Source: Pseudoduganella buxea
GTDB taxonomy: Bacteria > Pseudomonadota > Gammaproteobacteria > Burkholderiales > Burkholderiaceae_D
Reading direction: 5' to 3'
Assembly: GCF_009720835.1 (NCBI RefSeq)
Contig: NZ_WNKZ01000004.1
Span: 62,001 to 126,000 of the forward strand
DNA: 64,000 bases
Made by a program: the position numbers and the translations under genes. The notes beneath the pieces were generated by a model. It searched no databases. It had not been told where the DNA came from and saw only the letters and a program-made list of their open reading frames with translations. Position 1 is the first letter of the stretch; the number at the start of each line of letters is the position of its first letter. This document shows, one piece after another, positions 46,322 through 55,293 of the stretch.

Positions 46322-46816
46322 ATGATCCAGTCGGTCATCGACTGGCTGCTGGCCGTGCTGGCCGCGCCGGAAGTGGGGCTGACGTCCGTCTTCATCATCA
46401 GTTTTGTCTCTGCCACCCTGGTGCCGCTGGGCTCCGAGCCGGCCGTGTTTGCCGTCGTCAAGGCCAACGAGGCCATGTTCTGGCCCGCCATCCTGGTGGC
46501 CACCTGCGGCAACACGCTGGGCGGCATTGCCGATTACTGGATGGGCTATTACGCCAAGGCGGCGTTCGCAAAGGAGCGCGAGAGCCGCTGGTTCGGCTGG
46601 CTGGCCCGCCATGGCGCCAAGACCATGCTGCTGTCCTGGGTGCCCGGCATCGGCGACCCCCTGTGCACCCTGGGCGGCTGGCTCAAGCTGCCGTTCTGGC
46701 CGGCCGTGGGCTACATGGCCATCGGCAAGCTGGCGCGCTACGTGACGATGACGGCCGCGCTGTTGTACGTACCGGACGGGTTCTGGCAGGGACTGATCCA
46801 CATGCTGGGCGGCTGA
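46322..46816 (+). CDS. YqaA/DedA-type (SNARE-associated) membrane protein
   Basis: The 164-aa protein has about four membrane segments. The pattern FIISFVSATLVPLGSEP, TCGNTLGGIADYWMGYYAK, and the C-terminal LLSWVPGIGDPLCTLGGWL is typical of the small YqaA members of the DedA/VTT family. The conserved Gly and Arg/Lys near the reentrant loops are present. The family moves phospholipids between leaflets or helps membrane homeostasis in related proteins; the exact role of YqaA is not known. It is divergent from ilvA. Confidence 0.85.
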   Translation: MIQSVIDWLLAVLAAPEVGLTSVFIISFVSATLVPLGSEPAVFAVVKANEAMFWPAILVATCGNTLGGIADYWMGYYAKAAFAKERESRWFGWLARHGAKTMLLSWVPGIGDPLCTLGGWLKLPFWPAVGYMAIGKLARYVTMTAALLYVPDGFWQGLIHMLGG

Positions 46817-46933
46817 AGGGAGGCCGAAGCGCCTTGTTGGCAGTGCAGCTAATTTTGCCTTTTCGCAATTACCACGAATTTTCGCTGTTCAAAGGCGGTA
46901 ATTCGTAACGCCGATCGACGAGTTTTCATTTCC

Positions 46934-46950
46934 TCCAAATAATATTTGGA
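46934..46950. promoter_or_regulatory. 17-bp perfect palindrome, candidate operator upstream of the FAD/Fe-S dehydrogenase
   Basis: TCCAAATAATATTTGGA has perfect 8-bp arms and a central A. It is 105 bases before the start of the large dehydrogenase. AT-rich palindromes of this size are typical of repressor operators; the regulator is unknown. Confidence 0.4.
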
Positions 46951-47054
46951 CAAGTGACGTTAACGGAACCCCGCGCCAACCTAGGGCTGTTGCCGCGTTG
47001 TGCGCCGCAATACGCTAGAATGAACCCTCTTAGCGTCTTCTGTCTGTCAGCATA

Positions 47055-50000
47055 ATGAACGCCCCAGCACATATCCAGGCCCTCCTCGCCGAATCGCCCG
47101 ACGGTCATGCACCCAGCCGGGTGCGTGAAATCCCCTATAACTACACGTCGTTTTCCGACCGCGAAATCGTTATTCGCCTGTTGGGGGAAGAGTCGTGGCG
47201 GCTGCTGGACGAGCTGCGCAGCGCGCGCCAGACGGGCCGCTCCGCCCGCATGCTGTATGAAGTGCTGGGCGATATCTGGGTGGTGCGCCGCAACCCCTAC
47301 CTGCAGGACGACCTGCTGGACAACCCGAAGCGCCGCCAGGCCCTGATCGATGCGCTGCACCACCGCCTGTCGGAAGTGGACAAGCGCCGCACGACGGTCG
47401 ATGCCGACGAAGCGGGGGGCGATGCTGCCAAGCGCCGCGAAACGGTGGAAAAGCTGCTGGCTGCCGCCAACCGCGCCGTGGCCGACTTCGGCGAGGAATT
47501 CCGCCAGATGTACGACCTGCGCAAGCGCGCCACCAAGGTGCTGGGCCGCTACACGGACAAGCACAATATCCGCTTCGACGGCATGCACCGCATCTCGCAC
47601 GTGACCGACGCGACCGACTGGCGCGTCGAGTACCCATTCGTCGTGCTGGTGCCGGACACGGAAGAGGAAATGGCGGGCCTCGTGAAAGGCTGTATCGAGC
47701 TGGGACTGACCATCATCCCGCGCGGCGGCGGCACCGGCTACACGGGCGGCGCGATTCCATTGAGCCCGATGTCGGCCGTCATCAACACGGAAAAACTGCT
47801 GACCCTGGGCCAGGTCGAGATGAAGGTGCTGCCCGGCCTGGAGCGCGACTACGCGACCATCTATTCGGAAGCGGGTGTCATCACGAACAAGGTATCGGAA
47901 GCGGCCGAGAAGGCCGGCTTCGTGTTCGCCGTCGACCCCACGTCTGCCCACGCTTCCTGCATCGGCGGCAATATCGCCATGAACGCGGGCGGCAAGAAGG
48001 CCGTGCTGTGGGGCACGGCGCTGGACAACCTGGCCTCGTGGCGCATGGTCGATCCGAACGGCGACTGGCTGGAAGTGACGCGCCTGGACCATAACCTGTC
48101 GAAGATCCACGACACGCCGCTGGCCCGCTTCAAGCTGGAGTGGACCCACCCGAACGCGAAGGGCGAAGCCAGGGGCGCGCCGTTCAAGACGGAGATCCTG
48201 GAGATCGCCGGCCGCAAGTTCCGCAAGGAAGGCCTGGGCAAGGACGTCACGGACAAGTTCCTGGCCGGCCTGCCGGGCATCCAGAAGGAAGGCTGCGACG
48301 GCCTGATCACGTCGGCCCGCTGGATCCTGCACAAGATGCCGAAGCACACGCGCACCGTGTGCCTGGAGTTCTTCGGCCAGGCCCGCGACGCCATTCCGTC
48401 GATCGTCGAGATCAAGGACTACCTGGACGGCCTGCCCGCCAAGGGCGAGCAGTTCGCCACCCTGCGCCTGGCCGGCCTGGAACACCTGGACGAGCGCTAC
48501 CTGCGCGCCGTCGGCTATGCCACCAAGTCCAAGCGCGGCGTGCTGCCGAAGATGGCCCTGTTCGGCGACATCGTCGGCGACGACGAGGATGCCGTCGCCA
48601 TGGCCGCCTCGGAAGTGGTGCGCCTGGCGAACACCCGCGTGGGCGAAGGCTTCGTTGCCGTCAGCGCGGAAGCGCGCAAGAAGTTCTGGCTGGACCGCGC
48701 CCGCACGGCGGCCATCGCCAAGCACACCAACGCCTTCAAGATCAACGAAGACGTCGTCATTCCCCTGAACCGCATGGGCGAGTACACGGACGGCATCGAG
48801 CGCATCAATATCGAGCTGTCGGTGAAGAACAAGCTGCAGTTCGCCGATGCGCTGCGCGACTTCTTCGTGGCCGGTAACCTGCCGGTGGGCAAGAGCGACG
48901 ACGCCTCGGACGACCGCGTGGGCGATGCCGAGATGCTGGGCGAACGCCCGCAGCAGGCGCTGGCCCTGATCGAACAGGTGCAGGCCCGCTGGACCTATAT
49001 CCTGGCCAACCTGGACCAGCCGCTCGACACGGCGCGCCTGGAGCTGTACCAGCTGGGCCTGCAAGAACTGGCGCCGGCCTTCGAAGCACGCCTGCAGAGC
49101 CAGCCGCAAGCGACGTTGTTCGACGTCGTGCAGGACCGCACGGTGCGCATCAGCTGGAAGCAGGAACTGCGCGCGCCGCTGCGCCAGATCTTCAACGGCG
49201 CCGCCTTCAAGCTGGTGCTGGACGAAGCCCAGGCCATCCACAAGACCATCCTGCGCGGCCGCGTCTTCGTGGCCCTGCACATGCACGCCGGCGACGGCAA
49301 TGTGCACACCAACCTGCCCGTCAACTCGGACCATTACGAGATGCTGCAGGACGCGCACCAGGCCGTGGCCCGCATCATGAAGCTGGCCCGTTCGCTCAAT
49401 GGCGTCATCTCGGGCGAGCACGGCATCGGCATCACGAAGCTGGAATTCCTGACCGAGGAAGAAATCAGCGAATTCCGCGACTACAAGCTGCGCGTCGATC
49501 CGGAAGGGCGCTTCAACAAGGGCAAGCTGCTGAACCTGCCCGGCATGGATGCGGACCTCTCGAACGCTTATACCCCTTCCTTCGGCCTGATGGGCCACGA
49601 ATCGCTGATCATGCAGCAAAGCGATATCGGTGAAATCGCCAACAGCATCAAGGACTGCCTGCGCTGCGGTAAATGCAAGCCGGTCTGCTCGACCCACGTG
49701 CCGCGCGCGAACATGCTGTACTCGCCGCGCGACAAGATCCTGGCCACCGGCTCGCTGATCGAAGCCTTCCTGTACGAAGAACAGACCCGCCGCGGCATCT
49801 CGATCCGCCACTGGGAAGAGTTCGAGGACGTGGCCGATCACTGCACCGTGTGCCACAAGTGCGTGACGCCATGCCCCGTCAACATCGACTTCGGCGACGT
49901 GTCGATGAACATGCGGAACCTGCTGCGCAAGATGGACAAGCGCAGCTTCAATCCGGGCAAGGCGGCATCGATGTTCTTCCTGAACGCGACCGACCCGGGC

Positions 50001-51068
50001 ACCATCAACGCGGCGCGCCAGACCATGATCGGCTGGGGCTACAAGGCGCAGCGCCTGGGCAACGAGGTATTCAAGAAGGTGGCGCGCCAGCAGACCAAGG
50101 CACCGCCGCCAACGACGGGCAAGCCGCCCGTGCGCGAACAGGTGATCCACTTCATCAACAAGAAGATGCCGGGGAACCTGCCGAAGAAGTCAGCGCGGGC
50201 GCTGCTCGACATCGAGGACAACAAGATGATCCCGATCATCCGCGATCCGAAGAAGACCAACGCCAACACGGAGGCGGTGTTCTACTTCCCCGGCTGCGGT
50301 TCGGAGCGGCTGTTCTCGCAGGTGGGCCTGGCCACGCAGGCCATGTTGTGGGAAGTGGGCGTGCAGACGGTCCTGCCGCCCGGTTACCTGTGCTGCGGCT
50401 ATCCGCAGCGGGGCTCGGGCGACTACGACAAGGCGGAGAAGATGATGACGGATAACCGCGTCCTGTTCCACCGCATGGCCAATACCCTGAACTACCTGGA
50501 CATCAAGACGGTGCTGGTGTCCTGCGGTACCTGCTACGACCAGCTGTCGAGCTACGAGTTCGAGAAGATCTTCCCCGGCTGCCGCATCATGGACATCCAT
50601 GAATACCTGCTGGAGAAGGGCGTCAAGCTTGAAGGTGTCACCGGTACCCGCTACATGTACCACGACCCCTGCCACACGCCGATGAAACTGCAGGACCCGG
50701 TCAAGACGGTCAACGCCCTGGTGCAGACGGTCGACTCGGTCAAGATCGAGAAGAACGACCGCTGCTGCGGCGAGTCCGGCACGCTGGCGGTGACGCGTCC
50801 GGACATCTCGACCCAGGTCCGCTTCCGCAAGGAAGAGGAAATGGTCAAGGGCTCGGACAAGCTGCGCGCCGACGGCTTCGACGGCAACGTCAAGATCCTC
50901 ACCAGCTGCCCGTCGTGCCTGCAGGGCCTGTCGCGCTACAACGAGGATTCGGGCACGACGGCGGACTACATCGTCGTCGAGATCGCGCGCCACCTGCTGG
51001 GCGAGAACTGGATGCCGGAATACGTCAAGCGCGCCAACGACGGCGGCATCGAGCGGGTGCTGGTCTAA
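47055..51068 (+). CDS. FAD-linked oxidoreductase with Fe-S and CCG domains (DUF3683, D-lactate dehydrogenase-like)
   Basis: This 1337-aa protein joins what are usually separate subunits. The N-terminal DUF3683 region (1-170) precedes an FAD-binding domain (about 190-400; [19 protein letters not shown]) and the FAD-oxidase C domain with [19 protein letters not shown] and [12 protein letters not shown]. Two 4Fe-4S motifs follow, [11 protein letters not shown] near 868 and [12 protein letters not shown] near 930. The last part has the CCG (glycolate oxidase/heterodisulfide reductase) motifs [13 protein letters not shown] and [10 protein letters not shown]. It probably oxidises D-lactate or a related 2-hydroxy acid and passes electrons to quinone. 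The gene is the first of a run with HIT and DUF971. Confidence 0.9.
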   Translation: MNAPAHIQALLAESPDGHAPSRVREIPYNYTSFSDREIVIRLLGEESWRLLDELRSARQTGRSARMLYEVLGDIWVVRRNPYLQDDLLDNPKRRQALIDALHHRLSEVDKRRTTVDADEAGGDAAKRRETVEKLLAAANRAVADFGEEFRQMYDLRKRATKVLGRYTDKHNIRFDGMHRISHVTDATDWRVEYPFVVLVPDTEEEMAGLVKGCIELGLTIIPRGGGTGYTGGAIPLSPMSAVINTEKLLTLGQVEMKVLPGLERDYATIYSEAGVITNKVSEAAEKAGFVFAVDPTSAHASCIGGNIAMNAGGKKAVLWGTALDNLASWRMVDPNGDWLEVTRLDHNLSKIHDTPLARFKLEWTHPNAKGEARGAPFKTEILEIAGRKFRKEGLGKDVTDKFLAGLPGIQKEGCDGLITSARWILHKMPKHTRTVCLEFFGQARDAIPSIVEIKDYLDGLPAKGEQFATLRLAGLEHLDERYLRAVGYATKSKRGVLPKMALFGDIVGDDEDAVAMAASEVVRLANTRVGEGFVAVSAEARKKFWLDRARTAAIAKHTNAFKINEDVVIPLNRMGEYTDGIERINIELSVKNKLQFADALRDFFVAGNLPVGKSDDASDDRVGDAEMLGERPQQALALIEQVQARWTYILANLDQPLDTARLELYQLGLQELAPAFEARLQSQPQATLFDVVQDRTVRISWKQELRAPLRQIFNGAAFKLVLDEAQAIHKTILRGRVFVALHMHAGDGNVHTNLPVNSDHYEMLQDAHQAVARIMKLARSLNGVISGEHGIGITKLEFLTEEEISEFRDYKLRVDPEGRFNKGKLLNLPGMDADLSNAYTPSFGLMGHESLIMQQSDIGEIANSIKDCLRCGKCKPVCSTHVPRANMLYSPRDKILATGSLIEAFLYEEQTRRGISIRHWEEFEDVADHCTVCHKCVTPCPVNIDFGDVSMNMRNLLRKMDKRSFNPGKAASMFFLNATDPGTINAARQTMIGWGYKAQRLGNEVFKKVARQQTKAPPPTTGKPPVREQVIHFINKKMPGNLPKKSARALLDIEDNKMIPIIRDPKKTNANTEAVFYFPGCGSERLFSQVGLATQAMLWEVGVQTVLPPGYLCCGYPQRGSGDYDKAEKMMTDNRVLFHRMANTLNYLDIKTVLVSCGTCYDQLSSYEFEKIFPGCRIMDIHEYLLEKGVKLEGVTGTRYMYHDPCHTPMKLQDPVKTVNALVQTVDSVKIEKNDRCCGESGTLAVTRPDISTQVRFRKEEEMVKGSDKLRADGFDGNVKILTSCPSCLQGLSRYNEDSGTTADYIVVEIARHLLGENWMPEYVKRANDGGIERVLV

Positions 51069-51071
51069 GCC

Positions 51072-51518
51072 ATGGCAAGCGCTTGCGATCTGTGCACCTT
51101 GCTGGCGGCGCCGCCGGCCGGCGCCGTCATCTGGCAGGACGAGGCGCTGGCCGTCGTCGCCGTGGATGAACCGGGCTACCCCGGCTTCACGCGCGTCGTC
51201 TGGCGGGCCCACGTCAGGGAAATGACGGACCTGGCGCCGGCAGAACGCGAGCGCGTGATGCGCGCCGTGTGGGCGGTGGAAGAAGCCCAGCGTGAGGTCA
51301 TGGCGCCGCACAAGGTCAACCTGGCCAGCTTCGGCAACATGACGCCGCACGTGCACTGGCACGTGATTCCCCGCTACACGGACGACGCCCACTTCCCCAA
51401 CCCGACCTGGGGCGCCGTGCAGCGCACCGCCACGCCGGCATCGCTGGAAGGCCGGGCAGCCCTGCTGCCGCAGCTGCATGCAGCCATCCTTCAACGCCTG
51501 ACGAACCACCATGCCTAA
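51072..51518 (+). CDS. HIT-family nucleotide hydrolase
   Basis: The 148-aa protein has the histidine-triad motif HVHWHVIPR near its centre. An N-terminal CDLC pair is present. HIT proteins hydrolyse or transfer nucleotidyl groups (AMP-lysine, ADP, or dinucleotide substrates); the substrate here is undetermined. It starts three bases after the dehydrogenase stop and overlaps the DUF971 gene by eight bases, so translation is coupled along the run. Confidence 0.9.
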   Translation: MASACDLCTLLAAPPAGAVIWQDEALAVVAVDEPGYPGFTRVVWRAHVREMTDLAPAERERVMRAVWAVEEAQREVMAPHKVNLASFGNMTPHVHWHVIPRYTDDAHFPNPTWGAVQRTATPASLEGRAALLPQLHAAILQRLTNHHA

Positions 51519-51930
51519 TCCGACCAGCTTCACCGTCCACAACAAATCGCGCACCATCGAAATCGGTTTCGACGACGGCGTCACCTTCCACATTCCGCTC
51601 GAGCTGCTGCGCGTGTATTCGCCGTCGGCCGAAGTGAAGGGCCACGGCCCCGGCCAGGAAGTGCTGCAGGTCGGCAAACGCGACGTCGAGCTGCGCGACC
51701 TGCAACCGGTCGGCAACTACGCCGTCAAGCCCACCTTCTCGGACGGCCACGATTCGGGCCTGTACACGTGGGACTACCTGTACGACCTGGGCGCCCGCCA
51801 GGAACAGCACTGGGTCAACTATCTGGCGCGCCTGCAGGAAGCCGGCTTCGAGGGCGACAGCGGGCGGGCACCCGGCACGGTTCTGCCCGGTGCCGCGCCG
51901 AAGTCGCATGGCTGCGGGCACCAGCACTGA
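51511..51930 (+). CDS. DUF971 protein (gamma-butyrobetaine hydroxylase-like N-terminal domain)
   Basis: The 139-aa protein matches the DUF971 fold used as the N-terminal domain of gamma-butyrobetaine hydroxylase: IEIGFDDGVTFHIPLELLRV, and the C-terminal half with VGNYAVKPTFSDGHDSGLYT and WDYLYDL. The C-terminus ends in His/Cys-rich GCGHQH. Standalone members lack the catalytic oxygenase domain, and their role is uncertain; some are proposed to act in Fe-S or cofactor assembly. It precedes a degraded monooxygenase remnant. Confidence 0.88.
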   Translation: MPNPTSFTVHNKSRTIEIGFDDGVTFHIPLELLRVYSPSAEVKGHGPGQEVLQVGKRDVELRDLQPVGNYAVKPTFSDGHDSGLYTWDYLYDLGARQEQHWVNYLARLQEAGFEGDSGRAPGTVLPGAAPKSHGCGHQH

Positions 51931-51956
51931 GCTTGCGTGCTGCTGGCGTAATTTGA

Positions 51957-52226
51957 ACCCAAGATCAGGAACCGGTCGGGCAACTGTGTGAGCGCATCGC
52001 CGGCGGCCGGGGCCACCTGACGGTGGTCGGTACGGCGGCCCAGGTGGCGGACGGGATGCAGGAATGGTACGAGCAGGAAGCCGCGGACGGCTTCAACCTG
52101 ATACCGCCATCCCTGCCGCGCGGGCTGGACGACCTGCTGGAGCTGGTCGTGCCGGAATTGCAACGGCGTGGCCTGTTCCGCAAGGCCTACGACAGCAGTA
52201 CCTTGCGCGGCCACTTGTTGCTTTGA
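51957..52226 (+). pseudogene. Remnant of LLM-class flavin monooxygenase (NtaA/SnaA/DszA type)
   Basis: An open frame without a start, ending in TGA, encodes about 89 residues: ERIAGGRGHLTVVGTAAQVA, EWYEQEAADGFNLIPPSLP, LDDLLELVVPELQRRGLFR. These match the C-terminal end of flavin-dependent monooxygenases, which are normally about 440 aa. The 5' end is cut by a stop at 51954-51956, right after the DUF971 gene. A pair of palindromic repeats starts at its stop codon. It is best read as the scar of a deleted gene. Confidence 0.8.
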
Positions 52227-52290
52227 AAATGGGGACAGACCCCATTTTTACAGCAATAGTTGCTCAGAAAATGGGGTCCGTCCCCATTTT
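52226..52290. repeat. Pair of GGGG-x5-CCCC palindromes
   Basis: Two hairpins, AAAATGGGG-ACAGA-CCCCATTTT (52226-52248) and AAAATGGGG-TCCGT-CCCCATTTT (52268-52290), separated by nineteen bases. They are inverted with respect to each other, and lie between the monooxygenase remnant and the 84-aa gene. Confidence 0.85.
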
Positions 52291-52298
52291 TGAGGCAA

Positions 52299-52553
52299 TT
52301 AGTTTGCAGCCATCCGGTTGTTCTGGATGAATTCTTCGTAGCGGCGCTGCTCGCGTTCCCAGATGTAGCGGAAGGCGGCGCGGGCTGCCGGCGGCAGGGT
52401 GCGGATCGCTTCGACGTTGAAGGGCATCGGTGCCGGCTTCTTGTCGGCCTGGGCGCGGCGGGCTTGCGCATCCGTGGCGTCGATCATCTGGCGGGTCGCC
52501 TCATCGATCTCCGGGAAAAAGATATCCTGTGGGAGTTGATGTTGAAGCTGCAT
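52299..52553 (-). CDS. Conserved-looking small protein, 84 aa
   Basis: A strong ribosome binding site, GGAGGAACACATG, supports translation. The protein is polar and helical with no membrane segment: PQDIFFPEIDEATRQMIDAT and YIWEREQRRYEEFIQNNR. No domain is recognised. It reads toward the palindrome pair, which probably serves as its terminator. Codon use resembles the neighbouring genes, so it is a likely real gene. Function unknown. Confidence 0.72.
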   Translation of the reverse strand: MQLQHQLPQDIFFPEIDEATRQMIDATDAQARRAQADKKPAPMPFNVEAIRTLPPAARAAFRYIWEREQRRYEEFIQNNRMAAN

Positions 52554-52623
52554 GTGTTCCTCCGTTTATCCGAACATGGCCGCAAGGCCGACTGATCACT
52601 TAACGCGTCGTTGATCGGCGCGG

Positions 52624-52652
52624 TTGACATGCCTGCGAAAAGTCGTTCTAAA
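52624..52652 (+). promoter_or_regulatory. Sigma-70 promoter candidate 1 for ubiE
   Basis: TTGACA (52624-52629) and TCTAAA (52647-52652) are exactly 17 bases apart, about 100 bases before ubiE. The -35 is perfect. Confidence 0.6.
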
Positions 52653-52716
52653 TTGCAATAACAGCAACGAAGAATGGTGCTGCGGCAAGACAGCGGGGCA
52701 GCTGCGGCGACGCTTG

Positions 52717-52722
52717 TATAAT
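52717..52722 (+). promoter_or_regulatory. Candidate -10 element 2 for ubiE
   Basis: A perfect TATAAT lies 28 bases before the ubiE start, an ideal distance for a short leader. No matching -35 was found. Confidence 0.45.
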
Positions 52723-52749
52723 GCAGATAGATCAACCCGTCCGCTTACC

Positions 52750-53484
52750 ATGACCAACACCACCCATTTCGGTTACAAGACCGTCAATGAAGACGAGAAA
52801 GTAAAGGAAGTCGCCAAGGTCTTCCATTCCGTCGCCGCCAAGTACGACGTGATGAACGACCTGATGTCCGGCGGCCTGCATCGCATCTGGAAGACGTTCA
52901 CCATCGCCAATGCGGGCGTGCGGCCCGGCTTCAAGGTGCTCGATATCGCCGGCGGTACGGGCGACCTGGCCAAGGCCTTCGCCAAGCAGGCGGGGCCGAC
53001 CGGGGAAGTGTGGCTGACCGATATCAACGAATCGATGTTGCGGGTGGGACGCGATCGTCTCTTGAACCGCGGCATGGTCACCCCCACATTGTTGTGTGAT
53101 GCGGAAAAGCTGCCGTTCCCGGACAATTATTTCGACCGGGTCAGCGTCGCCTTCGGGCTGCGCAACATGACGCACAAGGACGTGGCCCTGTCGGAAATGC
53201 GCCGCGTGCTGAAACCGGGCGGCAAGCTGCTGGTACTGGAGTTTTCCAAGGTGGCGGAACCGCTGCAAAAGCCTTACGATCTGTATTCGTTCTCGGTGCT
53301 GCCATGGCTGGGCCAGCGCATCGCGGGCGATGCCGAGAGCTACCGCTACCTGGCCGAATCGATCCGCATGCATCCCGACCAGGAAACGCTGAAGACGATG
53401 ATGCAGGCAGCGGGGCTGGAACGGGTACAGTATTACAACCTGACGGCAGGTGTGGCCGCCTTACACACCGGCATCAAACTGTAG
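52750..53484 (+). CDS. ubiE: Ubiquinone/menaquinone biosynthesis C-methyltransferase
   Basis: UbiE adds the ring C-methyl group during ubiquinone synthesis using S-adenosylmethionine. The start [20 protein letters not shown] gives 244 aa; a longer frame is open upstream but has no support. The SAM motif [15 protein letters not shown], and the UbiE signatures [27 protein letters not shown] and [17 protein letters not shown] are all present. It begins a cluster with a Tim44-like gene, ubiJ and ubiB. Confidence 0.97.
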   Translation: MTNTTHFGYKTVNEDEKVKEVAKVFHSVAAKYDVMNDLMSGGLHRIWKTFTIANAGVRPGFKVLDIAGGTGDLAKAFAKQAGPTGEVWLTDINESMLRVGRDRLLNRGMVTPTLLCDAEKLPFPDNYFDRVSVAFGLRNMTHKDVALSEMRRVLKPGGKLLVLEFSKVAEPLQKPYDLYSFSVLPWLGQRIAGDAESYRYLAESIRMHPDQETLKTMMQAAGLERVQYYNLTAGVAALHTGIKL

Positions 53485-53504
53485 TTTAGAACGAGGGACA
53501 CACC

Positions 53505-54494
53505 ATGAAACTGAAAAAATTCCTGATCGGCGCCACGATTGCCTTGTCGGCAATGAGCATGGTGGCCGAACTGGCTGCCCGCCCGATGGGCGGCGGCCGT
53601 TCGATCGGTCGCCAGTCGCAAAGCGTCAAGCAGATGGCGCCACGCCAGGCCACGCCGCCCCAGCAGCAACAGGGCGTGAACCGTCCGGCCGCCGCGCCGG
53701 CACCGGCGCCGGCCATGGCACCGAAAAAGCCAAGCATGTGGAAGGGCCTGCTGGGCGGCGCCCTGCTGGGCCTCGGCCTGGGCGCGCTGCTGTCGCACTT
53801 CGGCCTGGGCGGCGCCCTGGCCAGCGCCATCGGCACGATCCTGACGTTCGCACTGATCGCCGGTGCTATCTTCCTGATCTGGCGCTTCTTCCGTAACCGT
53901 TCCGGCGCAGGCCGGGCCCAGCCGGCGGCAGCGTTCGGCGGCGCGGGCGGCTTCGGTGGCGGTAATTTCAATGCCCCGCAAGGCGGCAGCGCGACGCCGG
54001 AAATCGGTTCGCGCATCCAGCCGGCGGCCTTCCAGCCGACCCAGTCCGCTTCGTCCGGCATCGACCTGAACAAGCCAGGGTCGACTTCGGCGGCGCCGGC
54101 AGTACACACCCCTTGGGGCGTGCCGGCCGACTTCGACAGCGAAAGCTTCCTGCGTCATGCGAAGAGCAATTTCATCCGCCTGCAGGCAGCCTGGGACAAG
54201 AGCGATGTGTCCGACATCCGCGAGTTCACGACGCCGGAAGTGTTTGCCGAGCTGAAGATGCAGATCGCCGAGCGTGAAGGCAAGGCCGACTACACGGACG
54301 TCGTCCGTATCGACGCCGAGCTGCTGGGCATCGAGAACAACGGCACGGACTACCTGGCCAGCGTGGAATTCCGTGGCCAGATCAAGCCGGCACCGGACGC
54401 CCTGGCCGAGCCCTTCCACGAAGTGTGGAACCTGGTGAAACCCGTCAATGGCAACGCCGGCTGGCTGCTGGGTGGTATCCAGCAGGTGGCATAA
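53505..54494 (+). CDS. Tim44-like domain membrane protein
   Basis: The 329-aa protein has an N-terminal signal or anchor (KFLIGATIALSAMSMVAEL), a Gln/Pro/Ala-rich linker, and two hydrophobic segments (WKGLLGGALLGLGLGALL; GTILTFALIAGAIFLIWRF). The C-terminal 130 residues carry the Tim44-like/NTF2 fold, DFDSESFLRHAKSNFIRLQA and the final WLLGGIQQV. Bacterial members are envelope proteins of unclear role. The last codons and stop lie in a 13-bp tandem duplication. It sits inside the ubiE-ubiJ-ubiB cluster, a conserved neighbour in related species. Confidence 0.87.
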   Translation: MKLKKFLIGATIALSAMSMVAELAARPMGGGRSIGRQSQSVKQMAPRQATPPQQQQGVNRPAAAPAPAPAMAPKKPSMWKGLLGGALLGLGLGALLSHFGLGGALASAIGTILTFALIAGAIFLIWRFFRNRSGAGRAQPAAAFGGAGGFGGGNFNAPQGGSATPEIGSRIQPAAFQPTQSASSGIDLNKPGSTSAAPAVHTPWGVPADFDSESFLRHAKSNFIRLQAAWDKSDVSDIREFTTPEVFAELKMQIAEREGKADYTDVVRIDAELLGIENNGTDYLASVEFRGQIKPAPDALAEPFHEVWNLVKPVNGNAGWLLGGIQQVA

Positions 54495-54512
54495 GCAGGT
54501 GGCATAAGCAGG
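54481..54512. repeat. 13-bp tandem duplication at Tim44-like stop codon
   Basis: AGCAGGTGGCATA is repeated twice in tandem and a third partial copy follows. The first copy includes the last sense codons and part of the stop, so the second copy is an extra piece after the gene. Confidence 0.85.
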
Positions 54513-54583
54513 AAACGCTGCTTATCACGGCACGCTGAATTGCTCATTGTGCAGGGTTAAACTCCTGCAAACTGGTAAGATCG

Positions 54584-54620
54584 AAACCGCCCGGGATTTT
54601 CCAGGGCGGTTTTGTTTTTT
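54584..54620 (+). terminator. Terminator after Tim44-like gene
   Basis: AAACCGCCC and GGGCGGTTT form a 9-bp stem around GGGATTTTCCA, followed by T-rich GTTTTTT. It precedes ubiJ, which may have its own promoter or depend on read-through. Confidence 0.75.
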
Positions 54621-54633
54621 GGGTCCGTCCATC

Positions 54634-55293
54634 ATGCTCCCCTTATTTTCATTCCCGGGTCAATTGCCGACCCTGAGTTCGCCGGCGGCGGCGACGATCA
54701 ACCATCTGCTGGCGCAGGAAGTGTGGGCCAGGGCCGAGCTGAAGCAGTATGCCGGCAAGGTCGCCCGCATCGACATGTCGCCGCTGGAGCTGCGGCTGAT
54801 GGTGGCGGCCGACGGCATGGTGCAGGCCGCCTCGACCGACGTGGTGCCGGCCGTGACGATCCGGCTGAAACTGTCCGACCTGCCGCTGATCGCGCAGAAC
54901 CGCGAGCGTGCCTTTTCCTATGTGCAGATCGAAGGCGATGCCGAATTCGCCAATGCCATCTCGCGCCTGTCGCAGTCGCTGCGGTGGGAAGCGGAACATG
55001 ACCTGGAAAAGGTGGTCGGTCCGATTGCCGCCGTGCGGCTCGTCTCCGGCGCGAAAAGCGCATTGGCGTCCTTGCAGACGGGCCAGCGCAAGCTGTCCGA
55101 AAACGTCGCCGAATACTTCCTGGAAGAGCAGCCGCTGCTGGTGCGCCCCGCCGTCACGGAAGCGTTCGCGGCTGACGTCACGCGCTTGCGCGACGACGTC
55201 GAACGGGCCTTGAAGCGCCTCGACAAGCTGGAACAGAAACTGGCAAAACGGCACACGCTTGCCGGCACGTCCCCCAACACGGAACCTCGATGA
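54634..55293 (+). CDS. ubiJ: Ubiquinone biosynthesis accessory factor UbiJ (SCP2 domain)
   Basis: UbiJ helps assemble the ubiquinone biosynthetic complex and is thought to bind the lipid intermediates. The 219-aa product has the SCP2-like lipid-binding domain (about 15-120: [20 protein letters not shown], then [18 protein letters not shown]) and a coiled C-terminal helix with [20 protein letters not shown]. The location directly before ubiB (overlap of four bases, ATGA) is the same as in E. coli yigP/ubiJ. The sequence is less conserved than that of ubiB. Confidence 0.92.
   Translation: MLPLFSFPGQLPTLSSPAAATINHLLAQEVWARAELKQYAGKVARIDMSPLELRLMVAADGMVQAASTDVVPAVTIRLKLSDLPLIAQNRERAFSYVQIEGDAEFANAISRLSQSLRWEAEHDLEKVVGPIAAVRLVSGAKSALASLQTGQRKLSENVAEYFLEEQPLLVRPAVTEAFAADVTRLRDDVERALKRLDKLEQKLAKRHTLAGTSPNTEPR

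Noticed and set aside
46926-50150. A 1074-codon antisense frame over the FAD/Fe-S dehydrogenase
   Set aside because: Composition shadow of a high-GC gene; the opposite strand has all the family motifs.
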